From: Pelomyxa schiedti
Lineage: Eukaryota > Evosea > Pelobiontida > Pelomyxidae
Reading direction: 5' to 3'
NCBI GenBank assembly: GCA_020536535.1
Contig: JAHLWZ010000359.1
Location: forward strand, 33,032-97,031
DNA length: 64,000 bases
In this document: positions 46,101-57,106 of the stretch, piece after piece
How positions within the stretch are numbered: the first letter of the stretch is position 1
Layout of the letters: each line of letters starts with the position of its first letter
Notes under the pieces: model-generated
The model's database searches: none
The model's input: only the letters and a program-made list of their open reading frames with translations
Told to the model about the DNA's origin: nothing
Position numbers and translations under genes: made by a program

Positions 46101-46583
46101 CATACTGATACACTTTCACACCCCTGTACCGAGAGAAGGAGGAACAAGTTAGAATCAGATACAGACGAGATACAGAATTTAAAAAAGAGAGGAGCAATAC
46201 AGTGCGCGCCATACCGAGTCTTGTTTTAGCATAAAGCACACCGATTTTAACATGTCGAGCATTCTGAAACTTGATGCCTGCATCTGCCAGCCAAAGTCAG
46301 CCAAAGGCCAAAAGGTGGGAGGGTAATAACAAACACCGCAATATCAATCACAACTACGGGAGAAGACACAACACATACAACTTGGGTATATTCTCGTGAA
46401 CGCCTCTCTTGTCTGAGAAGCAGCCGTAGTGCTTCAATGTCTTCGAGGTCGTCTGTGCATTGACAAAGAGAAAGAAAGGGAAAAAGGGCAACACGGCACA
46501 CAAGTAAGTTAGGGAGGCACAAGCAAAAGGGGGGTTCGTTTCGCCGATTGTCGCGTCATTCGCGTACCCAAATCATCCACCAT
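43163..46583 (-). CDS. GAF-SAM-tyrosine-kinase-like pseudokinase
   Basis: ATG 46583 gives an acidic leader, a charged helix (ALRLLLRQERRSREYTQ), then a GAF domain: SSFRMLDMLKSVCFMLKQDS, SVSVWLVNPTGEVGSYPL, then VMVLPIKAADSPALGII and FTKEKIHLLEAVTESIAVSL. A SAM domain follows (IVTYLTEIGLPQYIELFKSN). The kinase-like domain keeps the ATP Lys (CVAVKQFF), ENEALAMCSLRHPNIL, WSFGVVLWEIFSEGQLPF and CWDDSPAQRPDFETL. The catalytic loop is HEYLCART in place of HRDLAARN, and DFG is NFG, so both catalytic Asp residues are lost. The tail of about 320 residues has a Thr-Pro repeat and several YExx-like tyrosines (GYDQL, GYESV, EYEDI, GYEDL) that could be phosphorylated by an active kinase. Probably a ligand-sensing scaffold. 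Confidence 0.82.
43722..43782 (+). repeat. (GGTGTT)n microsatellite, coding
   Basis: About ten perfect GGTGTT hexamers lie in the pseudokinase gene, read on the minus strand as Pro-Thr dipeptides. The perfect nucleotide repeats suggest length polymorphism. Confidence 0.9.
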
Positions 46584-46675
46584 AAGGAAAAAAAACGGTT
46601 CGTGAACTGGTTGCGTCTCTGGGCTTGGTTTTTTTTATTGCTTGTTGTAAAGTTGGGCAACTGAAGGACATTAAT

Positions 46676-47119
46676 TCAACATTCCTCGCTGTCCGAATGC
46701 GTAGAATCAGAGACAAAAAGGATGTTTTTCTTTTCCTGCGTTCTCGAAGCCGCCTAAAATAAAACCGTGAATCACCATCTGTAGATTAACCGACACCGAA
46801 AATCGGACGGACTCCCTTACCAGGAAGCTCAATCTTCCCCAGAGCAATTGTTCCATTCTCCTAAAATTCCGATGTGCACATCAGCGCATCCGTAATGCAA
46901 GTTTGTCGGGTAAGCCGCACCTAAACTTGGGCATTCCCCGAGTCGTTTTACTGCACCTTTAGTTCCTTGGTGTGTTTTTCAAAACATTTGTTCCACTCAC
47001 GGAACTATACCTTAGCTGCAAACTCTGTCGAGAGGGCGTTCTGTTTGGAGGTTAGGGAGCTTTTCTCCAACCGGGACTGAGGGAGAACGAAGAGGGGAGG
47101 TTACTTGCGGAAGTGGCAT
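46676..47119 (-). CDS. Small coiled-coil protein, unknown
   Basis: A spliced model of about 70-95 residues. ATG 47119 gives MPLPQ, then SRLEKSSLTSKQNALSTEF after an intron with a CTCCCTCAG acceptor. A later exon reads ENGTIALGKIELP, and the last exon reads AASRTQEKKNILF and ends HSDSEEC. The composition (helical, Lys/Glu-rich, acidic end) looks coding. A possible exon reading WNKCFEKHTKELK would need a very short intron, so the middle is unresolved. Lies between the pseudokinase and CCT6 genes. Confidence 0.35.
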
Positions 47120-47258
47120 TTAGATAATTTCTAAGCAGGCAATTGCAAAACCTCATTAGAAGGAAAAGGAAAAAAAAAAACCCAACAACATCACGCACTC
47201 GGGGGTAGATCTCCGCAACACCCACCATTGTTATCGAATCTGACTTGCACAAACAGAG

Positions 47259-49535
47259 ATGGCAACAGGGGTGAAGGTGCTCAATCCCACGTCGGAGGTG
47301 TCGCGACGTGACCAGGCTCTCGCGATGAATTTGTCGGCGGCAAAGGGCCTCATGGAGGTGTTGAAGTCGAATTTGGGGCCAAAGGGAACCATAAAAATGT
47401 GTGTGTGTCGAGCGGCGGTTGTTTCGCTCGTTATTATTGTTGTGCTCACACGGGGTTTTAAACTAGGCTCGTGAGTGGTGGTGGTGATATCAAATTGACA
47501 AAGGACGGGAATGTTCTTCTTCACGAAATGGTTCTTTCCTCCACAATTACGTTATTTCGTTGCTAACAAAAACAACCAAAACAGCAAATCCAGCACCCTA
47601 CTGCTAATCTGATCGCCAGGGCTGCTACGGCGCAGGTATTCATTCCCTCTTATTTTCAATGCGCATTTCCAACATACTCGGCATTGTAGGATGATATTAC
47701 GGGTGATGGAACAACTTCAATTGTAATTCTTATTGGAGAACTTCTTAAGTTGGTAAGTTGGGACTCATTTCTTTTCCATTTCTTTGACATATTCGACGCA
47801 AAGAGTGAACGTCATCTCTCTGAGGGCATTCATTCACGCACTCTTACTGATGGGTAAAATGCACTGCACACAATGTAGATTTGTGACTTCTTTTTAGATT
47901 TGAATTAGCTAAAACTCGCGCTCTTCAATTTTTGGATGAATTCAAGATAAGAAAGGAAGTTACTCGTGATGTATTGATTGCTGTTGCCTATACTTCATTG
48001 GCCACCAAGGTTGGAAAACATAATCTCGTTCCTGTGTGCAATCGTCTATTCTAAGCCATTTTCATCCAGTTGGACCCTGAACTTGCCCGCCAACTTTCAA
48101 CAGTTGTAGTGGATGCCCTTCTCACAATTCAACGACCTGGTGAACCTCTTGACCTTTTCATGGTTTTATCATTCGTTCTCTGGAAGTGTCCTTACATTCT
48201 CAAGGTTGAAATCATGCACATGAAGCACAGACAGGCGACTGAGACAAGACTTGTGAGAGGTCTTGTCATGGATCATGGTGCAAGACACCCTGATATGCCC
48301 AAAAGAGTTGAAAATGCCTTTGTGCTCACATGCAATGTTTCGATGGAGTATGAAAAGAGGTACTCTTCAGCCAAGGACTTGTCAAAATTTCCAACTATTT
48401 TCCAAGTGAGGTGAATGCGGGTCTGTTCTACCGCAGTGCACAAGAACGTACAGCACTTGCTGCAGCCGAACGAAAGGTCTGCGATGATACCGTAATGAAA
48501 GCAATCGAACTGAAAAGAAAGGTCCGCAGTGCCCTTCCGAAATAGAAACAGACATAATGAGTAGGTCTGTGACACGCCAGACAAGCACTTCATTATTGTA
48601 AACCAAAAGGGAATTGACCCGCCTTCATTGCAAATGCTGGCTGATGAGGGAATTATTGCTTTGAGAAGAGCCAAACGCAGAAACATGGAGAGGTACTTGG
48701 CCTCCCTCCCTTACCATCAAATGATACACAAAAATCTTCAGGCTTACCCTCTGCTGTGGAGGCACACCCCTCAACTCCTTTGAAGGTATGGGTCCTGAAG
48801 TTTTGGGACATGCTGGAGTTGTATACGAGCATGTTCTTGGTGAAGAAAAGTATACCTTTGTCGAGGAATGCAAAAACCCTGGGTCGTGCACTATTCTCAT
48901 CAAAGGCATGCCCACATAGAAATTGCCTGAAATGTCTCACCTACTCAAAGGACCGGACGATCACACCATCAACCAGATTAAAGACGCAGTTAGGGATGGC
49001 CTTAGAGCAGTTAAAAATGCCATTGAGGATCAGTCTGTTGTTCCAGGTGCCGGAGCATTTGAAGTTGCCCTGTACCGAGAATTGATGCGATTCAAGGATG
49101 CTAGTGTCACAGGGCGAGCCAAGCTTGGAGTGCAAGTGTTTGCAGAGGCCCTTCTGATAATACCAAAGACTTTATCAGAGAATGCGGGATTTGATCCTAT
49201 TGATTCAGTGCTTGCAATTCAAGTCGTCTTTCCTTGGCACCTCAGAACATTTTAACCTGCCAATAGGATGAGTTTGCCAAAGGAAGAACCACTGGTGTAA
49301 ATCTTCTCACTGGGCAACCCATGGATCCCGTAGCCGTGGGAATCCTGGACAACACCTGCGTGAAGAGGCAAATGATAAACTCCAGGTATAGCTTCAACAA
49401 CCTCAATTGATGTCAAAACCAATTCACAACAGTGCTGTAATTGCCACCGAACTGCTTCTCGTTGATGTCATCATGCGGGCCGGAAAATCTCAAGGTAACA
49501 AGCCCCCTGGCCCCGATGCTGGCCCCATGGACTAA
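47259..49535 (+). CDS. CCT6: CCT subunit zeta (CCT6), cytosolic chaperonin
   Basis: Second TRiC/CCT subunit in the window. ATG 47259 leads into [20 protein letters not shown], a CCT6-type start. ATPase motifs are [38 protein letters not shown] and [20 protein letters not shown]6-specific sequence includes [58 protein letters not shown] and [14 protein letters not shown]. The C-terminus reads [13 protein letters not shown] with a Pro/Gly-rich end before TAA 49533-49535. About ten short introns. No missing catalytic residues. Its promoter faces the small coiled-coil gene about 140 bp away. Confidence 0.93.
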
Positions 49536-49620
49536 AAACCCCCACAACAAAGACCGTATTGAATCCTTTTCCCACAACACTTTCTTGCTGGCTTTTTTTT
49601 CTCTTAAAACCAATCAAACT

Positions 49621-51739
49621 ATGGGGTGCTGGGGTGCACGTGTACTTTGGGCGGTTTCAGTCTCTGTTATTGTTGCTTGGAGTGCTCCAAACGACCACCT
49701 TATCACGGAGTTGCCAGGAATTGTGGGTCTCTTTGAATCCTTGTCTACGGGACCCACTTGCACTAACAAGTTTTGTTCTTTTCGGATTTAGGACAATGTC
49801 ACCTTTGCGCAGTACTCTGGGTATGTCCAAGTTGATTCCCAAACGAACAAGAACCTGTTCTATTGGTTCGTGGAATCGCAACGAGACCCAGCTACTGATC
49901 CTGTTGTTTTGTGGATGAATGGAGGTCCTGGCGCATCATCACTCTTTGGCTTTTTTACTGAGCATGGTCCATTTTGGTAAAGGGAACGAAATTTACACTA
50001 TATCCTCCTCACTTTCGTTCAAGGCCAAATCCAGATGGCATGACTTTACACTTGAACCCTTATGCGTGGAATAGAATTGCTAATATGATTTATCTGGGTA
50101 TTTCCCCCCTCAGGTTTATGTAAAGTCATTGTATTCAGAGGCTCCTGCTGGTGTTGGGTTTACTTATAGTGATGATCCCACGGACTACACTACAGGAGAT
50201 GATCAGACGGGTAACTCTATTTATCACTTCAGTAAAAATGAATACTTCTTCTCAGCCTTGGATAACTATAACTTCTTGGTGGCTTGGTTCAAGCTTTATC
50301 CAGAATTTCAAGGAAACCCATTTTATGTGTCTGGCGAGTCCTATGGGTAATAATGGTCGTGAAGTTTTCACCACTAAACTTTATAGGGGACACTACGTAC
50401 CCGATCTTGCTCAAAAAATTCTGGATTTGGACACCTCCCATAATATTAACATGAAAGGCATTCTCATTGGCGACCCACTAATCAATAGAGATTCCTACAT
50501 GTGGGATGCAGATCCCAATGCCGATGCCTATCCTTTCGTTAATTTCATGTTTTCTTCCGATGTGAAATCTTGTATTGTTCTTATTCGAGCAGGTACACAC
50601 ATGGATTTATACCAGTGGAATCTTATGGAGAGGCCTCTGATATTTGTCACTGGGGAAGTTATCTTACTGATTGCGCAGGCACTTACACTAGTCCTTCTTC
50701 AGAGTGTCTTGATGCAATAAATGTGAGGCTTTTTACAAAGTTGAAATGGATAACCATGCATAAACAGAAATGCTTGGACTATATTCCATCAAACCTTGAC
50801 CTGTATAATGTTCTTGCTCCAGTGTGTCTAGCAACGACTGCTACACAGAGGATGCAATATGTCTCGAACTGGAATCCAGTGGTCAAAGTAGTCGCGTATC
50901 TTCCCATCTCCATAAATGGCTTTATCCTACACATCCTCTTTTTTTTTAGAGAATTACAAGACCAAAAAGCAAAACAAGGCCCAATAGCCTCCGCTGTATA
51001 CACTTACAATTACGATCCCTGTGTAACTGAACCTCGTTCATTTCAGTGCGTCTGAATCTTTATAGATGCAAAACTACGTAACTACTTATCTTAATCTGCC
51101 TGAGGTTCAAACTGCAATTCATGCTCGCCCAACTCTGTGGGGAGTAGTAAGTCCCCAAAAACTTATTGCCCGCTGCTAATGCGAGTCAGTTTGAGAGCAA
51201 TCTCAACTATTCTTCGGCCGACTTTTACATAAACATGGTTCCTGTGATTCAAGAATTTATAGACTACACTGATTGGACCATTTTTGTGTACTCAGGTGCC
51301 TCTTTAAACTCACATTCGCTAAAATTAAATCATTGTATTCTATCCTCTCAGGTGCACTTGATGGCTGTGTTCCGTTCATCGGTACTCAAAGGTTGCTCAC
51401 ATTCCATTCTCTTCCTTCTCAGTGACAGCATTTCAATAGGTGGATTTCCTGCCTTGGAAGACCCATAGTAAACGATTGGCGTGGCTGGGACTTTGACTCC
51501 CAAGGCGCCGGCACAGTCATTGACTATGATAGAATCACTTTTATGACAGTCAAGGCCTCTGGTCATATGGTAAATCTCAACATTTTCGCATTTCATTTAA
51601 CACAATTTAAAAATACAGGTTCCCACCTATGCACCCAAGGCAGGATTCGGTAACAAAACCACAAAACATAAACACAAAATCCTAACTCCCATTTCCAAAA
51701 GCCATGTTCCAGTGCTGGATGGACGACGGCGTCTGCTAA
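49621..51739 (+). CDS. Serine carboxypeptidase (S10 family), secreted/lysosomal
   Basis: Removes C-terminal amino acids in lysosome-like compartments or outside the cell. ATG 49621 starts a signal peptide ([18 protein letters not shown]) followed by ITELPG and [13 protein letters not shown], the usual S10 start. The catalytic Ser is in VSGESYG, joined across an intron to [12 protein letters not shown]. The catalytic His is in [14 protein letters not shown]. The Asp should lie near [17 protein letters not shown]. The substrate-binding NGGPGCSS is NGGPGASS here, so the conserved Cys is Ala. The other Cys residues expected for disulfides are present in part (CTNKF is intronic, so not counted). 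The end is [13 protein letters not shown] after removing a 50-nt intron, similar to the FxxFL end of the family. About ten introns. Confidence 0.9.
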
Positions 51740-52168
51740 TTTTGGTTTTGCACCTCGTTTGATTCAATCAATCTGTTAGTTTTTTTTTCCCCGTTCCCCC
51801 ACAACAAACTTTCCATCAATTTTTCACACGACGCCGGTTCATCTCAACCCCAACCACACCTCGTTAGAACAGTAGCAGTGTGCGCCATCAAGCTAATAAT
51901 TGCCAGACACTGTCATTGTCAGTTTCAGAGAGATCCATCTCACTGAGTCATAGGCAGACGCCACACACCGGTCAGCGTAAACCAAGACGGTCAGTCGAGT
52001 ACAACCAACACACTCTGGCTGTCTGGTTACAGTTGCTTTTTTTCGAAGTTTGGGACCAGAAACCAACCATATCTGCTTTGCCACTCGGTGCACATTGACA
52101 AGTCTTGCTTGATTTCACCGAATCATTGGGGTTGTGACTCGTTGTTGTTACACATTTGAGGCTGGAAC
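51740..52168. other. Intergenic, no gene seen
   Basis: Between the carboxypeptidase stop and the RhoGEF ATG, both on the plus strand. Contains a T-rich/C-rich run at 51780-51800. The short frames here lack recognisable protein features. Presumably a 3' UTR plus promoter. Confidence 0.45.
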
Positions 52169-55121
52169 ATGGGGCAGGCCAATGGTGGTGGTGGTGGTGG
52201 CGGTGGAGGGGCACCTGGATTGCCATATCTGATACAGTACAATAACCACAGGGGGGGATACTTCACACTCACGGATGAGTATGCGACTGGTGACGGTGAA
52301 AATCCTAGCCAGGGCAATAACGGCGACGAGGGTGGTGAGGGTGAGGGTGATGGGAATGGTGAGGGTGATGGGAATGGTGAGGGTGAGGGTGACGAGGACG
52401 AGGACGAGGATGAAGATGAAGAAGCACAAGAAGGAAGCGGTGGAAATTTGGAGAGAAGGACTTTTACCGTCAAGGAATTGGTGGAAACGGAGCAGCATTT
52501 TTGTGACTCTTTGGACATTTTACTCAGAGTATCTACTTTGCACCAAGTAAATGTGGCATTGTTGATCACCCCTTTTTTTCCTTGTGTGTCCAACAGGTAT
52601 TTCAGCGGCCTCTGGAGGCTGCTATAGAAACTGGAAAACCTATAATAAGCCATGTTGCCATAAAAAATGTGAGCAAGGGCTAGCCACTCTTATTCTTTAT
52701 TGATTCCACATGCAGATATTCAGTATCACAGAAACACTTGTCAACTTTCATCGTGTTTTATTGGCACAATTTCATGAAAGGATTGAAAAGTGGTCCAATG
52801 AACAATGTATAGGAGATATTTTTGTCACACATGTAGTTTACCAGCCTTGACATTTTTATGTTAAAAAATATACGAATTAGGGACCGATGCTACGAATGCA
52901 TGCGGACTATGTCCGCAATTATGATACTGCAATGGCCACATACACTGAATGTAAAAAATCTCAAGCCTTTAGTAAATTTCTTGAGGTAAAAGCAAAGCAT
53001 AAGATAGAAACTTACTGATTGTTTTTGGGGGGTAAAAAAAGCAAGTTTATGACTCTGGTGTCACTGAGAGACTTGAACTTCTTTCCTGTTATTTATACTA
53101 CCCTCTTTATATTAGATACAACTTTAATGTAAATTCCTCTCATGGATGATTAGATTTGATCATGCCGGTTCAACGCCTTCCGGTATATATTTCCATGTTA
53201 TTTGCTTGTAATACTTATTTGAGCACATGTTAAAAAGAGGTACAGACTTCTCATCCAGGTATTAAACCACTCCACTACTAAAAGTTCAATTCTCACAGGA
53301 CCTCGTAAAAAGTACACCTCGGGACCACCCTGACGCTCAAAATCTGTTGAGTGCTGCAAATCTAATAAACGATGTTGCTCGTTATATCAATGAAAGAAAG
53401 CGTGAGATGGAAAACACACATCTAATACTTCAAATTCAGCATTCTCTGACCAAAGAACTGGTATTAAAATTTTTTTACCACTAGATGGATCCAAAATCTT
53501 TTCTAATGCTTTGGCAGCCTCTAATAGAACCTCACAGGAGGTTTCAATCTTCTGGAGGTCTCATTTTAAATCAACCAGCAGCAAATCCTGTTCAGATAAA
53601 TTTCTTTTTGTTCAGTGATGTCTTGCTGCTGACAGCTCCCAAAATTGGCTACTTCAACCGTCAGGTGAAATGTGTACTATCAAATAATGACTAATTTTAA
53701 TTCTAGGTCGAAAATGAGCCGATATTGTTTGAGAAACTTCACCTCCTGCAAGTGGAAGAGAGGCAAGGTAGTACCCTCCTTTCAGGACGGGCTCAATTTT
53801 CACAGATAAACGCTTTGCTATACTCACTAAAAACGGAAATTTTGATGTCATGACTACAACGCTCCACGAAAAACAAACCTGGCTTAAAGATTTCTATTAT
53901 GTGAGATCACGGTCATCAACACTTGTTGATCTAGCACTGGAGAGAGAGAAAGAAAAAATTACAAAGAGAAGTACATGCCTTGATATTCACACAACATATT
54001 TGAAACAAGAACAGGGGAACAACACAACATGCAGGCAAAAACTAGTGAGGAGCTTGATGAAGAGGCAAGAGATTCTATTGATAGGAAAGCATTGAAAGAC
54101 AGTCTATTGGCGTAAGTATTCTATACTTTGTAACGCGACTAAAGATAAAAAAAAGGCTTAATCCAGAAGAATTCAGCCGGCCTGGAAGTCGCACTGGAAG
54201 CCGCCCGGGAAGTCGGCCAGGAAGCTGTCCAGGAAGTCGCCCAGGAAGTTGTCCTGGAAGTCGAACAAGCCGCATTGTTGACTCAAAAGAAAACAAGATG
54301 ACACCCTCCAAATCTAGAAGATACAGCAGCAGTACATCCAAAAGAAGAGATAGCACACATTCCAGTACACGTCGCCGGCGCAACCGAGTTCTTTGGACAC
54401 ACATTGCCCTACCTGTTACTGTTCTGCTTTCTGGAGTTGGTGTGTTTGTGTCATTGCTACTCCCGTGGTACGCATATATCGACAGCACAGACGCCCATAT
54501 CTCACTAAGCATTTTTGGGGAGCAACTAAATGGAGACCAGCAAGGATGGAAACATATCAACACAAAAGCTGTGGCAAAGGTAAAATGCCCTCTACACCTC
54601 ACTCTTTTTCAACAGCATTTTTTACAGATGCTAATATTGTGCTGGTGTTGCTTGGGACTGTCTTTTTGCTCTATATCTGGACTGGTTGTACTGGCATTTC
54701 AGTATGCCATTCAATGCACGGCCGCCGTGCGGCTATTACGCAAAACTCTACTTCTGATTCTAAGTGTACTGTGTGTCACTGCAGCCTCCGCATCAGTTTC
54801 TCTCGTCACCGTGCTCCCAACTGCATTCAGGTACTAATAATTTCCCCTCACCATCCATCCGCATCCACACAATTCAGTTCAATTCCTCTTTGGGGCACTC
54901 CACTATCCTTACAAACTCTACATAGAGCGGACCTTGCCGACTCATGCGGCACACAAGCGGGACCATGCACCAATCTGTTTGGGAAATCATGGGGACCGCA
55001 GAGTGGATGGTATTCCGCCATAGCATCGAGTGCTGCAACAGCCCTTGTTTTGCTTGTTGTGCTCTTTGTCAAAGTGGTACCCACAAAGCCAAATAATTGG
55101 CTTCTCAGTGGTACCACATAA
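52169..55121 (+). CDS. Dbl-type RhoGEF (DH-PH) with C-terminal four-TM domain
   Basis: Activates Rho-family GTPases. ATG 52169 gives MGQANGGGG (possible N-myristoylation) and an acidic Gly/Asp/Glu repeat. The DH domain begins FTVKELVETEQHFCDSL and continues IFSITETLVNFHRVLLAQF, PMLRMHADYVRNYDTAMAT and SAANLINDVARYINERKREM. The PH domain includes FQSSGGLILNQ and QINFFLFSDVLLLTAPK. Downstream, an exon reading SEELDEEARDSIDRKALK splices in frame to a PGSR-repeat segment, then SKSRRYSSSTSKRRD. Then come four hydrophobic helices: HIALPVTVLLSGVGVFVSLL; CWCCLGLSFCSISGLVVLAF; TLLLILSVLCVTAASASVSL; ASSAATALVLLVVLFVKVV. A Cys-containing loop (DSCGTQAGPC) precedes the last. The fusion rests on frame continuity; two adjacent genes remain possible. 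Confidence 0.7.
52340..52393 (+). repeat. 18-nt tandem repeat, coding
   Basis: Two identical copies of GGTGAGGGTGATGGGAAT and a partial third, encoding Gly/Glu/Asp/Asn in the RhoGEF N-terminus. Confidence 0.85.
54178..54263 (+). repeat. 12-nt repeat encoding PGSR/PGSC units
   Basis: About seven diverged CCNGGAAGTCGN units that read Pro-Gly-Ser-Arg or Pro-Gly-Ser-Cys. They form a basic linker between the RhoGEF and the membrane domain. Confidence 0.8.
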
Positions 55122-55201
55122 AAATCTTGTTGTTTTTTTAAGAACAAGCCAGGGACGTGTTTCCGCTTTTTTAATTCGAAATTTTTTTTTAGTTTTTATA
55201 T

Positions 55202-55807
55202 TCAGTCCACAGACAAGCCCCTCGAGAACCACAAGGCCATGCTAAAGAGTGGAACTACAACAATGCCAACGAAGGAGCCCATAGCAGCGTCCATAGACAT
55301 CCCATGGGCCACGATCTCGCACGCCAGAGACACCCCGAGAAACGGGATCACGGCGGCCAGGGTGAGGCCCAGGACGCCGCGCCTCTGCACCGGCCGCATG
55401 CACCCCCACACCAGCAGGAACGTCCACCCCCACATGAGGGCCGTGGCCACCGCGGTGGCAGAGTCTTGCTGCGTCCACGTAGGGGCGGCGGCGGCGGCTG
55501 CTGAGAGGGAAGAGGCAGAGGCGGCGGGGCACAGGGAGCGGAGAACGGGCCAGGCGCAGCGGTGCAGGCGGTAGGTGAGGCGGATGCCCGCGATGCCGTC
55601 GAGGACCGCGCCGGTGATGTAGCTCAGGCGCAGGAGGGACACCACGTTGCGGCGGCTAGCGTACGCGCTGGAGGGCGGAGAGGGAGCTGATTGGGTGTTC
55701 TTGCTGCTGGCAGCCTTCGTTGTCCTCTGTGTGTCTGTCATGTTCTTGAGCTGGGTTTTTGTTTTTTTTTTGTGGTTGTTGTTCTGTTCAAACGGGAGTG
55801 GATCCAT
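55202..55807 (-). CDS. GC-rich intronless multipass membrane protein, unknown
   Basis: A 201-codon single exon. ATG 55807, or the internal ATG 55741 (MTDTQRTTKAASSKN), precedes a Ser/Ala-rich leader. About four hydrophobic segments follow: LSYITGAVLDGIAGIRLTY, ATALMWGWTFLLVWGCM, GLTLAAVIPFLGVSLACEI and GSFVGIVVVPLFSMALWF. I recognise no family. The YITGAVLDGIAGI opening resembles small bacterial membrane proteins of unknown function. The coding part is clearly more GC-rich than its neighbours and has no intron, which fits recent transfer or a recently formed gene. It is convergent with the RhoGEF gene, about 80 bp away. Confidence 0.65.
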   Translation of the reverse strand: MDPLPFEQNNNHKKKTKTQLKNMTDTQRTTKAASSKNTQSAPSPPSSAYASRRNVVSLLRLSYITGAVLDGIAGIRLTYRLHRCAWPVLRSLCPAASASSLSAAAAAAPTWTQQDSATAVATALMWGWTFLLVWGCMRPVQRRGVLGLTLAAVIPFLGVSLACEIVAHGMSMDAAMGSFVGIVVVPLFSMALWFSRGLSVD

Positions 55808-56142
55808 GTGTTATATAGCCCAGGGTGAGTCACAAATCACACAAATCAAAGGTCCAAAGGGGACGCGACCATCGTTTGTTGTAGACACAACAAATTTGCT
55901 GCTGGAATTGATTTTCTGCCAAAAAATTTGAAATACCCAAAGATGCCGAAGACCACAACAGAGAGGACTTCCCAAGTGGCCAAGGGCTGTGCGCTTCCCC
56001 CTATGGGTCCCATCAGACTGGAACTTGAGAGTCTATTTTTATCATTCCTTCAGTGTCTGCTCCTGCTACGAAAAAGACGAAAGAACAAAAAAGAAAACCA
56101 AGCCGGCGAGCGGTAACACCCCCGAAACAGCGCACACAAAAA
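55808..56142. promoter_or_regulatory. Divergent promoter region, membrane protein/ARPC5
   Basis: Spacer between two oppositely oriented genes. Short open frames before the ARPC5 ATG do not connect to it by a clear splice. No specific element is recognised. Confidence 0.4.
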
Positions 56143-56994
56143 ATGTCAGACGACGAAGGACCCACACCAGCCAAGGTTGGCGACGACGCCGAATTCTTGC
56201 GGTACATCGCCGCCATGAACAAGTACAACGCCAAGGCGCAGGAGTATTTCACCCAGAAGCAGGCCGAGGTGCAGGCCATGACGGAGACAATCGCAGCGGC
56301 GCGGTCGACGCCCGCGAGGCTGCCAGCCGCCCTCGCCAGCACGATGTCCAACCCCCCTCCTCTCTTCTGGGTTTTCAATGAAAAGCAGGTGAGATTTCTT
56401 TTGGGAAGTGTGGTGACTGACATGTTCTGTTTCTGTTCCTGTTATGGGAGAGTTGTGAATAGTTCGTTTGAAGTGATAATTGGTTTGGTTTTAATGGGAG
56501 ACTTGTCTTGTAAAATAGACACACAACCTTACACTTTGCAGTATGAGGACAAGGTTGTTCAGCTGGAACTTGTTGTCAAAATGAATAAATTAAAAGAGGC
56601 ACGTGGAGAGGAGCTCAAGGCCGAAATGGCTGCTGCGGTTGCCCCCATCAAAGAAGGTGTTCCAAGGATGGCGGAACTTGTTCAGCAAGCTGTTTCCCAA
56701 GTTCTTACACTTCTGGGGCTTTTTGAGTCCAAGCCTCCAGTACCCATTGAGCCTGCTGTGATGGCTTTGACGCAAGAGCAAGCTGATGCTTTGATGAAAT
56801 ACCTCTACCGGCTTCTTTCCACTGGTGACAATGCCAACCTCTTGCTCAAGTGGCACGAGTTTGCCTTTAAAAAAGGAGGACATGGGTCAATTGTATGGCT
56901 TTTTCCCTCTCCCTTCCTGCCACTAACTATTAACTTTCTACTGCAGGTTCGCGTTTTTACAGACAAAACTGAGCTAGCTTCCACTTTAGCATAA
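56143..56994 (+). CDS. ARPC5: Arp2/3 complex subunit 5 (p16)
   Basis: Part of the seven-subunit actin nucleator. ATG 56143 gives MSDDEGPTPAKVGDDAEF and a helical N-terminus (AQEYFTQKQAEVQAMTE). A 150-nt intron with in-frame sequence should be removed before YEDKVVQLELVVKMNK. The diagnostic C-terminal part is ADALMKYLYRLLSTGDNANL followed by LLKWHEFAFKKGGHGSIV, spliced to RVFTDKTEL. This matches the LLMKYIYKGFE...[20 protein letters not shown] signature of ARPC5. The N-terminal half is unlike animal ARPC5 and somewhat longer. Only two introns are seen, fewer than in the neighbours. Confidence 0.8.
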   Translation: MSDDEGPTPAKVGDDAEFLRYIAAMNKYNAKAQEYFTQKQAEVQAMTETIAAARSTPARLPAALASTMSNPPPLFWVFNEKQVRFLLGSVVTDMFCFCSCYGRVVNSSFEVIIGLVLMGDLSCKIDTQPYTLQYEDKVVQLELVVKMNKLKEARGEELKAEMAAAVAPIKEGVPRMAELVQQAVSQVLTLLGLFESKPPVPIEPAVMALTQEQADALMKYLYRLLSTGDNANLLLKWHEFAFKKGGHGSIVWLFPSPFLPLTINFLLQVRVFTDKTELASTLA

Positions 56995-57106
56995 GCTTTT
57001 GTTCTATTAGAGGTTTCCTTCCGTTTGGCCCTTTTAAAATACTGCTTTTTGGAATAAAAAACAAAAACAACAAACAACACCAGCCTTTTCATTTTACTGC
57101 TTTTTG

